From QYOJ01 sp964616825 (lineage in GTDB: Bacteria; Bacteroidota; Bacteroidia; Bacteroidales; FEN-979), in assembly GCA_964616825.1 (NCBI GenBank), contig CAZTSX010000003.1, forward strand, positions 62,001-126,000: 64,000 bases of DNA. The letters are read 5' to 3'. Position 1 is the first letter of the stretch. Each line of letters starts with the position of its first letter. The position numbers and the translations under genes are program-made. Positions 16,928 through 24,847 of the stretch are shown here, one piece after another. Under the pieces are notes generated by a model that saw only the letters and a list, made by a program, of their open reading frames with translations, did no database searches and was not told the origin of the DNA.

Positions 16928-17506
16928 CTAATAGTTCATGGCTTTGATCTCAAAGTAGCCTAAGGGGTGATTGCACACAGGACACTTATTCAGGCCTTTG
17001 TTGCCATAATGAACGTGTCCGCATTTGCGACATATCCATGACTGCTTCTCTTCACGGGTGAATACCTGGTTATTCTCAATGTTGTTCAATAGCTTCAGGT
17101 ATCTCGCTTCATGATCGGCTTCTATCGTGGCAATCAGGTTAAACGCTGTCGCAATCTTCAGGAATCCTTCTTTTGTAGCAATGCTGGCGAATTTGGGATA
17201 GAGCTCTTCCCACTCTTCATGTTCGCCCATGGCGGCAGCTTTCAGATTCTCTTTGGTTTTCCCAATCACGCCGGCAGGATAGGCTGCCGTAATCTCCACA
17301 TCTCCTCCTTCAAGAAATCGAAAAAAGATCTTTGCATGCTGCTCTTCATTCAGGGCTGTCTCTTCAAAGATTGCTGCAATCTGCTCGTACCCGTCCTTTT
17401 TGGCCTGAGTAGCAAAAAACTGATATCGATTTTTGGCTTGTGACTCTCCTGCAAAGGCTTTCAACAAGTTCTGCTCGGTTTTAGTTCCTTTGATACTTTT
17501 TTCCAT
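16928..17506 (-). CDS. rbr: Rubrerythrin
   Basis: Cytosolic peroxide reductase of 192 residues. The N-terminal four-helix ferritin-like domain carries the diiron ligands (FAGESQAKNRYQFFA near residue 14, LNEEQHAKIFF near 53, LIATIEADHEARY near 123). The C-terminal rubredoxin-like domain has CRKCGHVHYG and CPVCNHPLGYF (about 158-185) binding one iron. It reduces hydrogen peroxide to water with electrons from rubredoxin. The rubredoxin gene lies 86 bases upstream on the same strand, but a terminator and a separate -7 box lie between them, so the two may be transcribed separately. Confidence 0.95.
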   Translation of the reverse strand: MEKSIKGTKTEQNLLKAFAGESQAKNRYQFFATQAKKDGYEQIAAIFEETALNEEQHAKIFFRFLEGGDVEITAAYPAGVIGKTKENLKAAAMGEHEEWEELYPKFASIATKEGFLKIATAFNLIATIEADHEARYLKLLNNIENNQVFTREEKQSWICRKCGHVHYGNKGLNKCPVCNHPLGYFEIKAMNY

Positions 17507-17544
17507 GATGGTTTTGCTTAACGATTCATTCTATCATTGACCCT

Positions 17545-17552
17545 CAAAGGTA
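17545..17552 (-). promoter_or_regulatory. Candidate -7 box for rubrerythrin
   Basis: TACCTTTG on the minus strand, 38 bases before the rubrerythrin ATG and just after the terminator of the rubredoxin gene. No clear -33 box because the terminator hairpin occupies the place. Confidence 0.45.
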
Positions 17553-17557
17553 TAAAA

Positions 17558-17572
17558 ATCCCGTGAAGGGAT
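17558..17572 (-). terminator. Short terminator hairpin after rubredoxin
   Basis: On the minus strand ATCCC, loop TTCAC, GGGAT, followed by TTTTAT. The 5-base-pair stem is short, so termination may be partial, letting some transcription continue into rubrerythrin. Confidence 0.5.
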
Positions 17573-17592
17573 CAGCTAATGAGAGAAAAACC

Positions 17593-17754
17593 TTATTCCA
17601 TAGGCTCATATTCATCTTTCGATACCTGGCATACCGGGCACTCCCAGTCGTCAGGAAGATCCTCGAATGCTGTCCCCGGGGCTATCCCCGAATCGGGATC
17701 TCCTTCCGCCGGATCATAAACATGACCGCAGACTGTACACTTGTATTTTTTCAT
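17593..17754 (-). CDS. Rubredoxin, 53 residues
   Basis: Short gene from an ATG at 17754 to a TAA at 17593. The protein has the two iron-binding CxxCG-type loops, CTVCGHVYDP (residues 6-15) and CPVCQVSKDEYE (39-50), joined by the rubredoxin core GDPDSGIAPGTAFEDLPDDW. It is a one-electron carrier that should feed rubrerythrin, encoded downstream, during peroxide detoxification. Its promoter overlaps a 13-base palindrome that could bind a metal- or peroxide-sensing regulator. Confidence 0.95.
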   Translation of the reverse strand: MKKYKCTVCGHVYDPAEGDPDSGIAPGTAFEDLPDDWECPVCQVSKDEYEPME

Positions 17755-17796
17755 ATTATACTTTATTTACATTAGATCTACAATTCTTCCATGATG

Positions 17797-17816
17797 CAAA
17801 TATAATGAAAATCATT
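17797..17816 (-). promoter_or_regulatory. -7 box and overlapping palindrome upstream of rubredoxin
   Basis: TATATTTG (minus strand 17804-17797) fits TAnnTTTG. It abuts AATGA-AAA-TCATT at 17804-17816, a perfect inverted repeat placed between the -7 and -33 positions, where a repressor would block the polymerase. The layout resembles Fur/PerR-type boxes; the exact regulator is a guess. Confidence 0.5.
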
Positions 17817-17879
17817 CTATTTAAACTGAATCTAAATAAGAACATTCTGGCAGTTTCATCCTGTCAGGATGTAGGAGAG

Positions 17880-18434
17880 CTAATTTAGTGTATGCACTGG
17901 TTTGATTAAATCACTTCCGATCCTAATTGCTTTTTCGTTATCGGGAATTAATTTATGGTGCCTGGACGGAAGAGATTTTTGCAGTCCTTTATGAATATTA
18001 TCCAGGTTAACGATTGGTTTCAGCTTAAGGAAGCCACCCAGAACCATCATATTGAAAACTATTGACAATCCCAGCTTACCTGCTTCGTCAGAAGCGGCAA
18101 TTGAGTAAATATTGATGTCTTTCCGTTTGGGAAAGCGCGTGATTCCATTCGGGTCAAAAATCAGCAATCCCCCCGGTTTGACCGAGTCTTCAAACTTATC
18201 CATTGATTGCTGGTTCAGGATGATAGCGGTATCAAATTTATTGAGAATCGGAGAACTGATCCGTTCATCTGAAACGATGACCGTAACGTTTGCTGTTCCA
18301 CCCCGCATTTCCGGTCCATATGATGGCATCCAACTTACTTCCTGATCTTGCATCACACCGGAGTATGCCAGGATTTTTCCCATCGACAGAACCCCTTGTC
18401 CACCAAAACCGGCTATAATGATCTCTTCAGTCAT
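17880..18434 (-). CDS. vorC: 2-oxoacid:ferredoxin oxidoreductase, gamma subunit
   Basis: Gamma subunit (184 residues) of a four-subunit 2-oxoacid:ferredoxin oxidoreductase. It opens with IIAGFGGQGVLSMGKILAYSG, then has SWMPSYGPEMRGGTANVTVIVSD, both standard gamma-subunit motifs. It is the last gene of the set delta-alpha-beta-gamma transcribed leftwards from 20593. The VorC-like name rests on synteny with the Bacteroidota set whose alpha subunit is usually called VorB; substrate (branched-chain 2-oxoacids or 2-oxoglutarate) is not visible in the sequence. Confidence 0.88.
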   Translation of the reverse strand: MTEEIIIAGFGGQGVLSMGKILAYSGVMQDQEVSWMPSYGPEMRGGTANVTVIVSDERISSPILNKFDTAIILNQQSMDKFEDSVKPGGLLIFDPNGITRFPKRKDINIYSIAASDEAGKLGLSIVFNMMVLGGFLKLKPIVNLDNIHKGLQKSLPSRHHKLIPDNEKAIRIGSDLIKPVHTLN

Positions 18435-18466
18435 AACGTTTAATTCTTTATTGACAATTGTTTCTT

Positions 18467-19258
18467 CTATTTTTCAACCAGCGTTCCATCCACTTTAATG
18501 TCTCCAAGACGATAATACGGAAACATGTTTTCTTCCATCCATATATTGGACTGAACGGGAGTCATTTTCCATCCTGAGTTGCAATTTGAAACGACTTCAA
18601 CCAGGGAGACACCCTTGTTTAGGTCCTGGTTGTCAAACGCTTTTCTCAGGGCTTTTTTTGTTTTCCTGACGGCACCCGGTGTTTGTACAGATTGACGGGT
18701 TACGTAATAGGTACCTGGCAGGTTGGCGACCAGTTCGGTAATCTTGAGCGGATGTCCCATGATATCTACATCCCGGCCGTAAGGAGATGTAGAGGAACGC
18801 ATACCGGGCAGGGTAGTGGGTGCCATCTGGCCGCCTGTCATCCCATAGATGCCATTGTTGATAAAGATGATTGTGAAGTTTTCTCCCCGGTTACATGCAT
18901 GAATGGTTTCCGCTGTCCCGATAGCAGCCAGGTCGCCATCGCCCTGATAAGTAAAGACATACCTGTCGGGCCACAACCGGGTAATAGCTGTGGCTAAAGC
19001 TGGTGCTCGTCCGTGAGCGGCTCCTTGCATATCGACATCAAGGAAATCATAAGCCAGGACAGAGCATCCTACCGGAGAGATACCGATCGTTTTTGAGACG
19101 ATGTCTTTCTCTTCAATAACTTCCATAAGCAAACGGTGGACAACACCATGTCCACAACCCGGGCAGTAACTGAGTGGACGGTCAACCAGGAGATCGGTTC
19201 GCTTGTAGACGATATTCTCCGGTTTTCTGATTTCCGGCCGTGCAAATTTCTCTTCCAT
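18467..19258 (-). CDS. vorA: 2-oxoacid:ferredoxin oxidoreductase, beta subunit
   Basis: Thiamine-diphosphate-binding subunit, 263 residues. Motifs: CPGCGHGVVHRLL (about residue 33), GISPVGCSVLAYDFLD, AHGRAPALATAI, the metal motif GDGDLAAIGTAE (about 99-110) and NNGIYGMTGGQMAPTT. It lies 1 base after the alpha subunit and 32 before the gamma subunit. A partner of the alpha, gamma and ferredoxin-like subunits, it decarboxylates the 2-oxoacid and passes electrons to ferredoxin. It is a paralogue of KorB at 10304-11344, with the same motif order but lower length. Confidence 0.88.
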   Translation of the reverse strand: MEEKFARPEIRKPENIVYKRTDLLVDRPLSYCPGCGHGVVHRLLMEVIEEKDIVSKTIGISPVGCSVLAYDFLDVDMQGAAHGRAPALATAITRLWPDRYVFTYQGDGDLAAIGTAETIHACNRGENFTIIFINNGIYGMTGGQMAPTTLPGMRSSTSPYGRDVDIMGHPLKITELVANLPGTYYVTRQSVQTPGAVRKTKKALRKAFDNQDLNKGVSLVEVVSNCNSGWKMTPVQSNIWMEENMFPYYRLGDIKVDGTLVEK

Positions 19259-19259
19259 G

Positions 19260-20342
19260 TTAGTCTCCTATAATTTTGTTCTCCAATACGTTAACTATTT
19301 CATCTGGTGTAGGGATGATACCTCCGAACCGTCCATAATGTTCAATCGGAATATCAGAATCAACCGATAACCTGACATCTTCAATCATCTGGCCTGCATT
19401 CATCTCCACAACCATTATTCCTTTTACTTTCCTGCCTAATTCTCTGATCTCTTTTTTCGGAAAGGGGAAGAGTGTAATAGGACGGAAAAGGCCAACGTTG
19501 ATCCCTTTTTCCCTGGCCAGTTCAATTGCTTTCTGGCAAATCCTTGCAGAAAGGCCAAAGGCGGTAAAAATATATTCAGCATCTTCACATTCGATCTCTT
19601 CATACATGACTTCATTCTCTTCAATCTTCTTGTACTTTTCCTGAAGGACCAGGTTTAGTTTTTCCTGTCCTGCCGGATCAAGATCAAGAGAGGTGATGAT
19701 GTTATGGTCTCTGGTGGGAGGTCGTCCGGTAGTAGCCCAGGGACACTGGTTGATGATCTCCTCTTCGGTACGCCGGGGGACCGGATCCGAGAGATAAACT
19801 TTCTCCATCATTTGGCCAATAGCGCCATCAGAAAGAATCATGACAGGCGTTCGGTATTTGAAGGCTACCTCGAAGCTTTTTGCGACAAAATCAGCCATCT
19901 CCTGAACAGAAGCTGGAGCATAAACAATCATGTGATAGTCGCCATGACCACCGCCTTTTACTGCCTGGTTGTAGTCGGCCTGAGAGGGCTGAATTGTTCC
20001 GAGTCCAGGACCCCCTCGTACAATGTTCACGATTAGCGCAGGGAGCTGAGTCCCGGCGAGATAGCTGATCCCTTCCTGCATCAGGCTGATGCCAGGACTG
20101 GAGGAAGATGTCATCACAATTTTTCCGGTACCGGCACCTCCATATAACATATTGATGGAAGCGACCTCACTTTCAGCCTGGAGGACCACCATGCCGGTCG
20201 ATTCATATGGCTTTTCTGCCATCAGGTATTCCATAACTTCTGACTGGGGTGTGATCGGATATCCGAAATAGCCATCACAACCGGCCCGGATTGCTGCTTC
20301 AGCAATCGCTTCATTCCCCTTCATTAATCTTAATTCACCCAT
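19260..20342 (-). CDS. vorB: 2-oxoacid:ferredoxin oxidoreductase, alpha subunit (VorB-like)
   Basis: Alpha subunit of 360 residues without a fused gamma domain, unlike KorA at 11347. It begins with LMKGNEAIAEAAIRAGCDGYFGYPITPQSE (binding of the pyrimidine ring), followed by LQAESEVASINMLYGGAGTG, TSSSSPGISLMQEGISYLAG and a C-terminal transketolase-like domain (GLFRPITLFPFP at about 290). In Bacteroides the equivalent gene is annotated as 3-methyl-2-oxobutanoate dehydrogenase subunit VorB. It follows the ferredoxin-like delta subunit by 20 bases and precedes the beta subunit by one. Confidence 0.88.
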   Translation of the reverse strand: MGELRLMKGNEAIAEAAIRAGCDGYFGYPITPQSEVMEYLMAEKPYESTGMVVLQAESEVASINMLYGGAGTGKIVMTSSSSPGISLMQEGISYLAGTQLPALIVNIVRGGPGLGTIQPSQADYNQAVKGGGHGDYHMIVYAPASVQEMADFVAKSFEVAFKYRTPVMILSDGAIGQMMEKVYLSDPVPRRTEEEIINQCPWATTGRPPTRDHNIITSLDLDPAGQEKLNLVLQEKYKKIEENEVMYEEIECEDAEYIFTAFGLSARICQKAIELAREKGINVGLFRPITLFPFPKKEIRELGRKVKGIMVVEMNAGQMIEDVRLSVDSDIPIEHYGRFGGIIPTPDEIVNVLENKIIGD

Positions 20343-20362
20343 TCGTTATAGTATTTAGTATT

Positions 20363-20593
20363 TTATTCTGCAGCAACTTTTACCCGGTATACGGTAATCA
20401 CGCCATCCGGACAAACGATTGCGCAGTTTGTGCATCCAGTACACTTATCATTAACTTTGGTAGCAAAACGATACCCTTTGCTGTTTACATCTTCTGACAT
20501 TGCAATCACCTCAAAAGGGCATGCGGCGATACACACCTCACAGCCCTTGCACCGTTCGATATCAATTACAATGTCTCCTATCATTTTAGCCAT
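20363..20593 (-). CDS. vorD: 2-oxoacid:ferredoxin oxidoreductase, ferredoxin-like delta subunit
   Basis: Small subunit of 76 residues with two [4Fe-4S] motifs, CKGCEVCIAACPFEV and CTGCTNCAIVCPDGV, arranged as in ferredoxins. It passes electrons from the catalytic subunits to free ferredoxin. First gene of the set vorD-vorB-vorA-vorC. Upstream on the minus strand a TACCTTTT (one mismatch from TAnnTTTG) lies about 25 bases before the start. Confidence 0.9.
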   Translation of the reverse strand: MAKMIGDIVIDIERCKGCEVCIAACPFEVIAMSEDVNSKGYRFATKVNDKCTGCTNCAIVCPDGVITVYRVKVAAE

Positions 20594-20711
20594 AATATGA
20601 GAGATTATTAGTTCTGAAAAGGTACCACGAAATTATGGAAATTTATCCGAACGATTTAGCGGATTGGATAGATTTTTTGGGGAAAACCAGTTAATTTAGA
20701 ATTGATATAAT

Positions 20712-21527
20712 TTATTGAGAATATGCAAGGGAACGGAAGTACTCTTCTGTAAAGTTGGAATTGATTTTATGATAAAATTCGATGATCAACTCCACTTTCT
20801 TGTTGATGTTTTCGAAGGTGTCGACAATGAACCAAAACTGCTCACCTCCTGAAAAAAGATTCTGAGCAAAGACGTTGAAGTCTTCTTCAAATGCTGATTG
20901 TGAATATTTATTCAGAAAACCAATGGCAAGTAGATTGTAGTCAAATTTCATCGAAGCCTCCCCCTGTTTAATTGCTTCCACACCTCCTTCGCCATATTCA
21001 AACGCTATCGGGTTAATGTTGAGCCACTTCTTTTCATTAAACTTTTTATGAAACTTCCGAAAAAGGACACTGGAGAACTCATGGTGAAAGACTCCTTCAA
21101 CATATGGAGCTGTTCGTTCCGGGTTGATGTTGTCATAGGTCAGGTAGACGACATTCTTGGTATTTGTCCCTCCATATGGCACATCGAAAAATGTAAGCGA
21201 TTGGAGTATGTATATCTTTCTCAGATGGACAAAGAGTACATCCTCGGGATATTTTGCAATGGCTTTATTGATGATATCCATGGCTTCAGTTCGATATTTT
21301 CGTGGGAGAGAGACAGCCTCAGCTCCAATACGTTTACCATACCATGAATGGGGGAACATCCTGGGCTTTGCATCAAACAGAATATCAATACCTTCCAGGA
21401 TAGAAGGCTGATCGGGAGCATTGGCAGGGATGACAGAAGTAAAGAGAAGCAGGGGCAGAAACAAAAGCAGGGCCAGTCTACTCTTTTTCGTGGGAGATTT
21501 TCTTTTATTTAGTTGGATGTTGTTCAT
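20712..21527 (-). CDS. Exported protein with HHEFSS motif, possible zincin relative
   Basis: Protein of 271 residues with a signal peptide (basic N-terminus, hydrophobic 18-31, cleavage near PANA). I do not recognise the family firmly. Residues around 144-152 read FHHEFSSVL, which resembles the HExxH helix of Bacteroidota substrate-import-associated metallopeptidases, but the second zinc-binding histidine is serine; a GGVEAIKQGE segment follows later. It is therefore either an inactive relative or a family with its own motif. The start overlaps the aminotransferase stop by 23 bases, suggesting coupled translation. Confidence 0.6.
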   Translation of the reverse strand: MNNIQLNKRKSPTKKSRLALLLFLPLLLFTSVIPANAPDQPSILEGIDILFDAKPRMFPHSWYGKRIGAEAVSLPRKYRTEAMDIINKAIAKYPEDVLFVHLRKIYILQSLTFFDVPYGGTNTKNVVYLTYDNINPERTAPYVEGVFHHEFSSVLFRKFHKKFNEKKWLNINPIAFEYGEGGVEAIKQGEASMKFDYNLLAIGFLNKYSQSAFEEDFNVFAQNLFSGGEQFWFIVDTFENINKKVELIIEFYHKINSNFTEEYFRSLAYSQ

Positions 21528-22827
21528 AAAATTTTTTCAATCGCTCTTCAAGTGCAGGGAATTGGTTTCTGTTAACCAGGGAAACACAGGCACGAATTCC
21601 TTCATGCCTGGTACTACCTGTTATAGAGAGGGCAATAGCGCTTATGCCATAATATAGCAATTCTTCAAGTAACTCTTCCCCCGTAAATCCGGGATAACTT
21701 ATTGTGAAATAGAAGCCATCCGCAATCGGGTTATCTTCGTCTTTGTCATAAACAATTTGAAAGCCATTATCGGTAAAAAGTTTCTTCATGATCTTTGCTT
21801 TGTGACCATATTCTTTGACAACTTCCACAAAGTTATGGTCTCCATCGTTGGATGCCTTCAACATAGCAGCAAGTCCGTATTGAACTGAATGTGTGGTTCC
21901 TGCGCTGAGTGCGTAAAGCGTACCGAAAATGATGGCCCGGCCGAGTGTGTCGGTGGTAAAGTATCGCAACAGGTCTTCCGATTGGACGTTGAAAAGATAA
22001 TCGGAAATCAGCATCATGCCAATCCGTTGACCGGCATAGCTGAATGCTTTTGAACTACTGATCAACAGGATGTAGTTATCAGTGTATTTGGCAACAGTAG
22101 GTTGATATGGCGGAACGCCTGGTTGAGAGTAATCTTTTCTGAAATCCATAGCAAAATAGGCGAGATCTTCCAGGATCACGACATTATATTTGGTTGCAAG
22201 TTCACCGATAATTTTCAGCTCCCGATCGGTAAAACAAATCCATGAAGGATTATTCGGATTAGAATAAAGAACGGAATGGATATTTCCTTTGGAAAAGTAG
22301 GACTCGAGTTTTTCCCTCAGCTTCTCACCACGGTAATCGTAGATGTCGAACGATTCGAATTTCTGCCCCAGGATGATATTCTGCTGGCGATGAACAGGGA
22401 ATCCGGGATCGATAAACAGTGTTGTGTCTTTGTCTTTGTGTAATCTGGCCAGGGTAAGGAAAGCTGCAAATCCTCCCTGCATCGATCCGACTGTTGGCAC
22501 ACAATGATCCGGATCAATATCGATATCGAGAAATAATTTGGCAAACCTGGATGCCTCCTTTTTTAGTTCAGGGATGCCTTCAATCTCAGTATAGATTGCT
22601 GCAATCCCTGTTTTTAATGCTGCAATCTCCGCCTGTACCCCAATCTCAGTTGCTTTGAGACCAGGAACACCCATCTCCATTCGAACATATTTTTGTCCGG
22701 TTTCACATTCAATATCGTTGATTAATCGCTTGATTTCCCGGATAGAAGCTTTTCCGATATTCCGGATCTTACTTTTTTTAATATGCCTGCTGACAATGTC
22801 GTAAGGGATGGGTGTCTCTTTTTTCAT
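21505..22827 (-). CDS. Class I/II PLP-dependent aminotransferase
   Basis: Fold-type I pyridoxal-phosphate enzyme, 440 residues from the ATG at 22827 (MKKETPIPYD). The longer open frame to 22968 runs into a repeat array and is not trusted. Motifs: VGSMQGGFAAF (cofactor phosphate region), YSNPNNPSWICF (the NPNNP signature), VVILEDLAYFAMDF and the Schiff-base lysine in SSSKAFSYAGQRIGMM (about residue 265). The substrate is unknown; aspartate or aromatic amino acids are typical. It overlaps the next gene by 23 bases. Confidence 0.85.
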   Translation of the reverse strand: MKKETPIPYDIVSRHIKKSKIRNIGKASIREIKRLINDIECETGQKYVRMEMGVPGLKATEIGVQAEIAALKTGIAAIYTEIEGIPELKKEASRFAKLFLDIDIDPDHCVPTVGSMQGGFAAFLTLARLHKDKDTTLFIDPGFPVHRQQNIILGQKFESFDIYDYRGEKLREKLESYFSKGNIHSVLYSNPNNPSWICFTDRELKIIGELATKYNVVILEDLAYFAMDFRKDYSQPGVPPYQPTVAKYTDNYILLISSSKAFSYAGQRIGMMLISDYLFNVQSEDLLRYFTTDTLGRAIIFGTLYALSAGTTHSVQYGLAAMLKASNDGDHNFVEVVKEYGHKAKIMKKLFTDNGFQIVYDKDEDNPIADGFYFTISYPGFTGEELLEELLYYGISAIALSITGSTRHEGIRACVSLVNRNQFPALEERLKKFYEQHPTK

Positions 22828-22938
22828 CAGGCAAAATTGGAAAAATATTCCGAAAGTTCCAATGTTTTTCGGCTCTCCGGAAGACCGGGATTGATATTTT
22901 ATTAACAATCTGGTTGTTGAAAACGTGAAAGGAAGGAT

Positions 22939-23054
22939 GAGGGACGAGGGACAAGGGATAAGGTTCACGTCTCACGGCTTACGTCTCACGATCTTTCCCT
23001 TAATGACCTTAATGACTAATGACCCTGATGACTAGTGACTGGTGATTTGATGGA
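22939..23054. repeat. Long degenerate 7-base array at a gene boundary
   Basis: Successive 7-base units on the plus strand: GAGGGAC, GAGGGAC, AAGGGAT, AAGGTTC, ACGTCTC, ACGGCTT, ACGTCTC, ACGATCT, then TAATGAC-like units (TAATGAC, TGATGAC, TAGTGAC, TGGTGAT, TTGATGG) with a few 2-base insertions. It spans the space between the aminotransferase start and the GHL10 gene and continues into the GHL10 3' end, encoding the last residues HQITSH and the stop. ACGTCTC is shared with the sucB array, AAGGTTC with 48892-48898. Confidence 0.85.
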
Positions 23055-24810
23055 TCTGGTGTCGCAATGAATCCGAGATAGAAGAATAGCTGAAAAAGGA
23101 GATCCCATCCGCTCCTCCTTCAAATGCCGCTTCCATGGCTTTTGTCAGGTCATCTCCCGCTTGAAGTGCCGGAAGGTATAATCCGCAAAATATCGGGGTA
23201 TTTGGGAGTGCTATTTTATTCTTCTCCATTACTTCCTTGATCCATACAAACGACTTTTCGTAGAAATTGTGATAGACCATGGGAAAATAGCAGTCGAGTT
23301 TCCATTGATCCCAATCCTGCCGGACCATATCCCGGGACATTTCCGGGGTAGGAAATACGGCAGCGGAGATTGAGATTCCATTTTCAATGACCTGATCGCG
23401 GATGAGCCCGACAGTTTTATTCAATTCATCCAGGCGAAATCGGATCCAGGATGTATCTGTTTCAGGATGAGGAATATCGATAGGGTCGATGCCGTATTTT
23501 TCTTTGTACTTTTGCCGCATTACGGGATGAAATCCATAATCAAATTGAGGCAACTCCCGATCCTGTACCAGCCCATATTTTGGTTGAAGTCCGGACGGCA
23601 GAATGACATCCACATAGCGGACATAATCCATATGAACTCCGTGTAATCCTTTTATTTTTGCCAGATTCCGGAATTTGGTGTTGAGGAATTCCCTGACTTC
23701 AGGAATTGCCGGGTTCAGGAATTTGTAATACCCCACATACGCTTGCTGATGAGCCAAAGATTGTCCCAACCGGTTGTAATCCAGCCATGAAGGATCTCCA
23801 TCTCCCCGGTTCATGGTCCAAACCCATACATGGACCTGGATACCCAACGGGGCTGAGAGGTTGGCAACCAGGCTGAGAGTTGTACTGTCGGCGCTTAGCA
23901 GGATTCCGCTGATCCCTAAGGTGTCCAGATCTTCTAGGACAGAAGCCCACTCCTCGTGGGTTCGTTTTTTTCCACCCATCCAGACCCAGAAATGAGGGAG
24001 GGGAGTGTTGTCACTGAATTCAACATATCCCCAGTGTTCCGGAATATGCATATTAATGACTCCCATAGGCGACCAAACCCAGTTGTCTTCGGGAAGAGAT
24101 TTGCCCGTCTCCGGATTCACCTGGTTCCGGTATCTGCCATTCTCGAGATCTAATTTCCATTCGACCCTCGAGAAATTCATTCGCCACGTATCTCCGCTTT
24201 CCGGTCTGGAATCGATATGTCCCCCTCCCTGGAAAGCGCTCCATGGAATCTCGATCTCCACCGTCCAGCAAGTGTCCGTATCGCCAGGCTCATTGACTGA
24301 ACCGTATAGGCGAATGGCTGACCGGAGCCCGGCAAAATCCCAGTCCAATCTCGGCCTCCCCTGTTGGCTATAAGGTTTGGCCAGGAAAAGGTCCATTTCT
24401 GTTCCCAGCACGTTTACCTCGAACTCATAGTAGTTTCGGGTATCTCCGTCGGGGTCGATAAATACTTCAAAATCTGGGTCATAGTAGATCAATGTATCAC
24501 GGTTTCTTAGTGTGCCAAAGAGGTGAGGTTCTTCCAGTTGTGCGGCGATATAGAGCGAACTGTTGTCCCAGGCCATCTTCATCCGGGTCTCCAGGGGTGG
24601 AGAAGGTTTGGCACCTCCTTCAATGTCTCGGAAAGGAACTGACCAGGGAATATTTCTCCATGAGGGGTCAGACAAATCTCCATCTACTTTAATCGGTGTG
24701 GAGGCACGGAAACAAACATATGTTAATGGTAAATCGTCAGTCTGTGCCTGTGTGATGTGAGTGAACAGGAAGGTGAGCGAAAGGGCCAGGCAGATTGATT
24801 TCAAAATCAA
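23032..24810 (-). CDS. Secreted CBM9-like / GHL10-family glycosidase-like protein
   Basis: Exported protein of 592 residues. The signal peptide ends near THITQAQ (residue 23). Residues about 30-265 form a CBM9-like carbohydrate-binding beta-sandwich (VDGDLSDPSWRNIPW, LYIAAQLEEPHLFGTL, DPDFEVFIDPDGDTRNYYE). Residues about 275-590 resemble the GHL10 glycosyl-hydrolase-like TIM barrel (HFWVWMGG, IQVHVWVWTMNRGD, GVHMDYVRY, ISAAVFPTPE, WKLDCYFPMVYHNF, GISFFSYSSIS). Such proteins are presumed periplasmic or surface glycosidases; no substrate is known. The stop codon lies inside the 7-base array, which fixes the last six residues. Confidence 0.75.
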   Translation of the reverse strand: MILKSICLALSLTFLFTHITQAQTDDLPLTYVCFRASTPIKVDGDLSDPSWRNIPWSVPFRDIEGGAKPSPPLETRMKMAWDNSSLYIAAQLEEPHLFGTLRNRDTLIYYDPDFEVFIDPDGDTRNYYEFEVNVLGTEMDLFLAKPYSQQGRPRLDWDFAGLRSAIRLYGSVNEPGDTDTCWTVEIEIPWSAFQGGGHIDSRPESGDTWRMNFSRVEWKLDLENGRYRNQVNPETGKSLPEDNWVWSPMGVINMHIPEHWGYVEFSDNTPLPHFWVWMGGKKRTHEEWASVLEDLDTLGISGILLSADSTTLSLVANLSAPLGIQVHVWVWTMNRGDGDPSWLDYNRLGQSLAHQQAYVGYYKFLNPAIPEVREFLNTKFRNLAKIKGLHGVHMDYVRYVDVILPSGLQPKYGLVQDRELPQFDYGFHPVMRQKYKEKYGIDPIDIPHPETDTSWIRFRLDELNKTVGLIRDQVIENGISISAAVFPTPEMSRDMVRQDWDQWKLDCYFPMVYHNFYEKSFVWIKEVMEKNKIALPNTPIFCGLYLPALQAGDDLTKAMEAAFEGGADGISFFSYSSISDSLRHQIHQITSH

Positions 24811-24847
24811 ATAAATTTAGACAAAGATGCAAAAAAGGCCGGACACG

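Noticed and set aside
22828..22968. Longer N-terminus of the aminotransferase
   Set aside because: The upstream part runs into the 7-base array and encodes no family sequence; ATG at 22827 gives the usual N-terminus.
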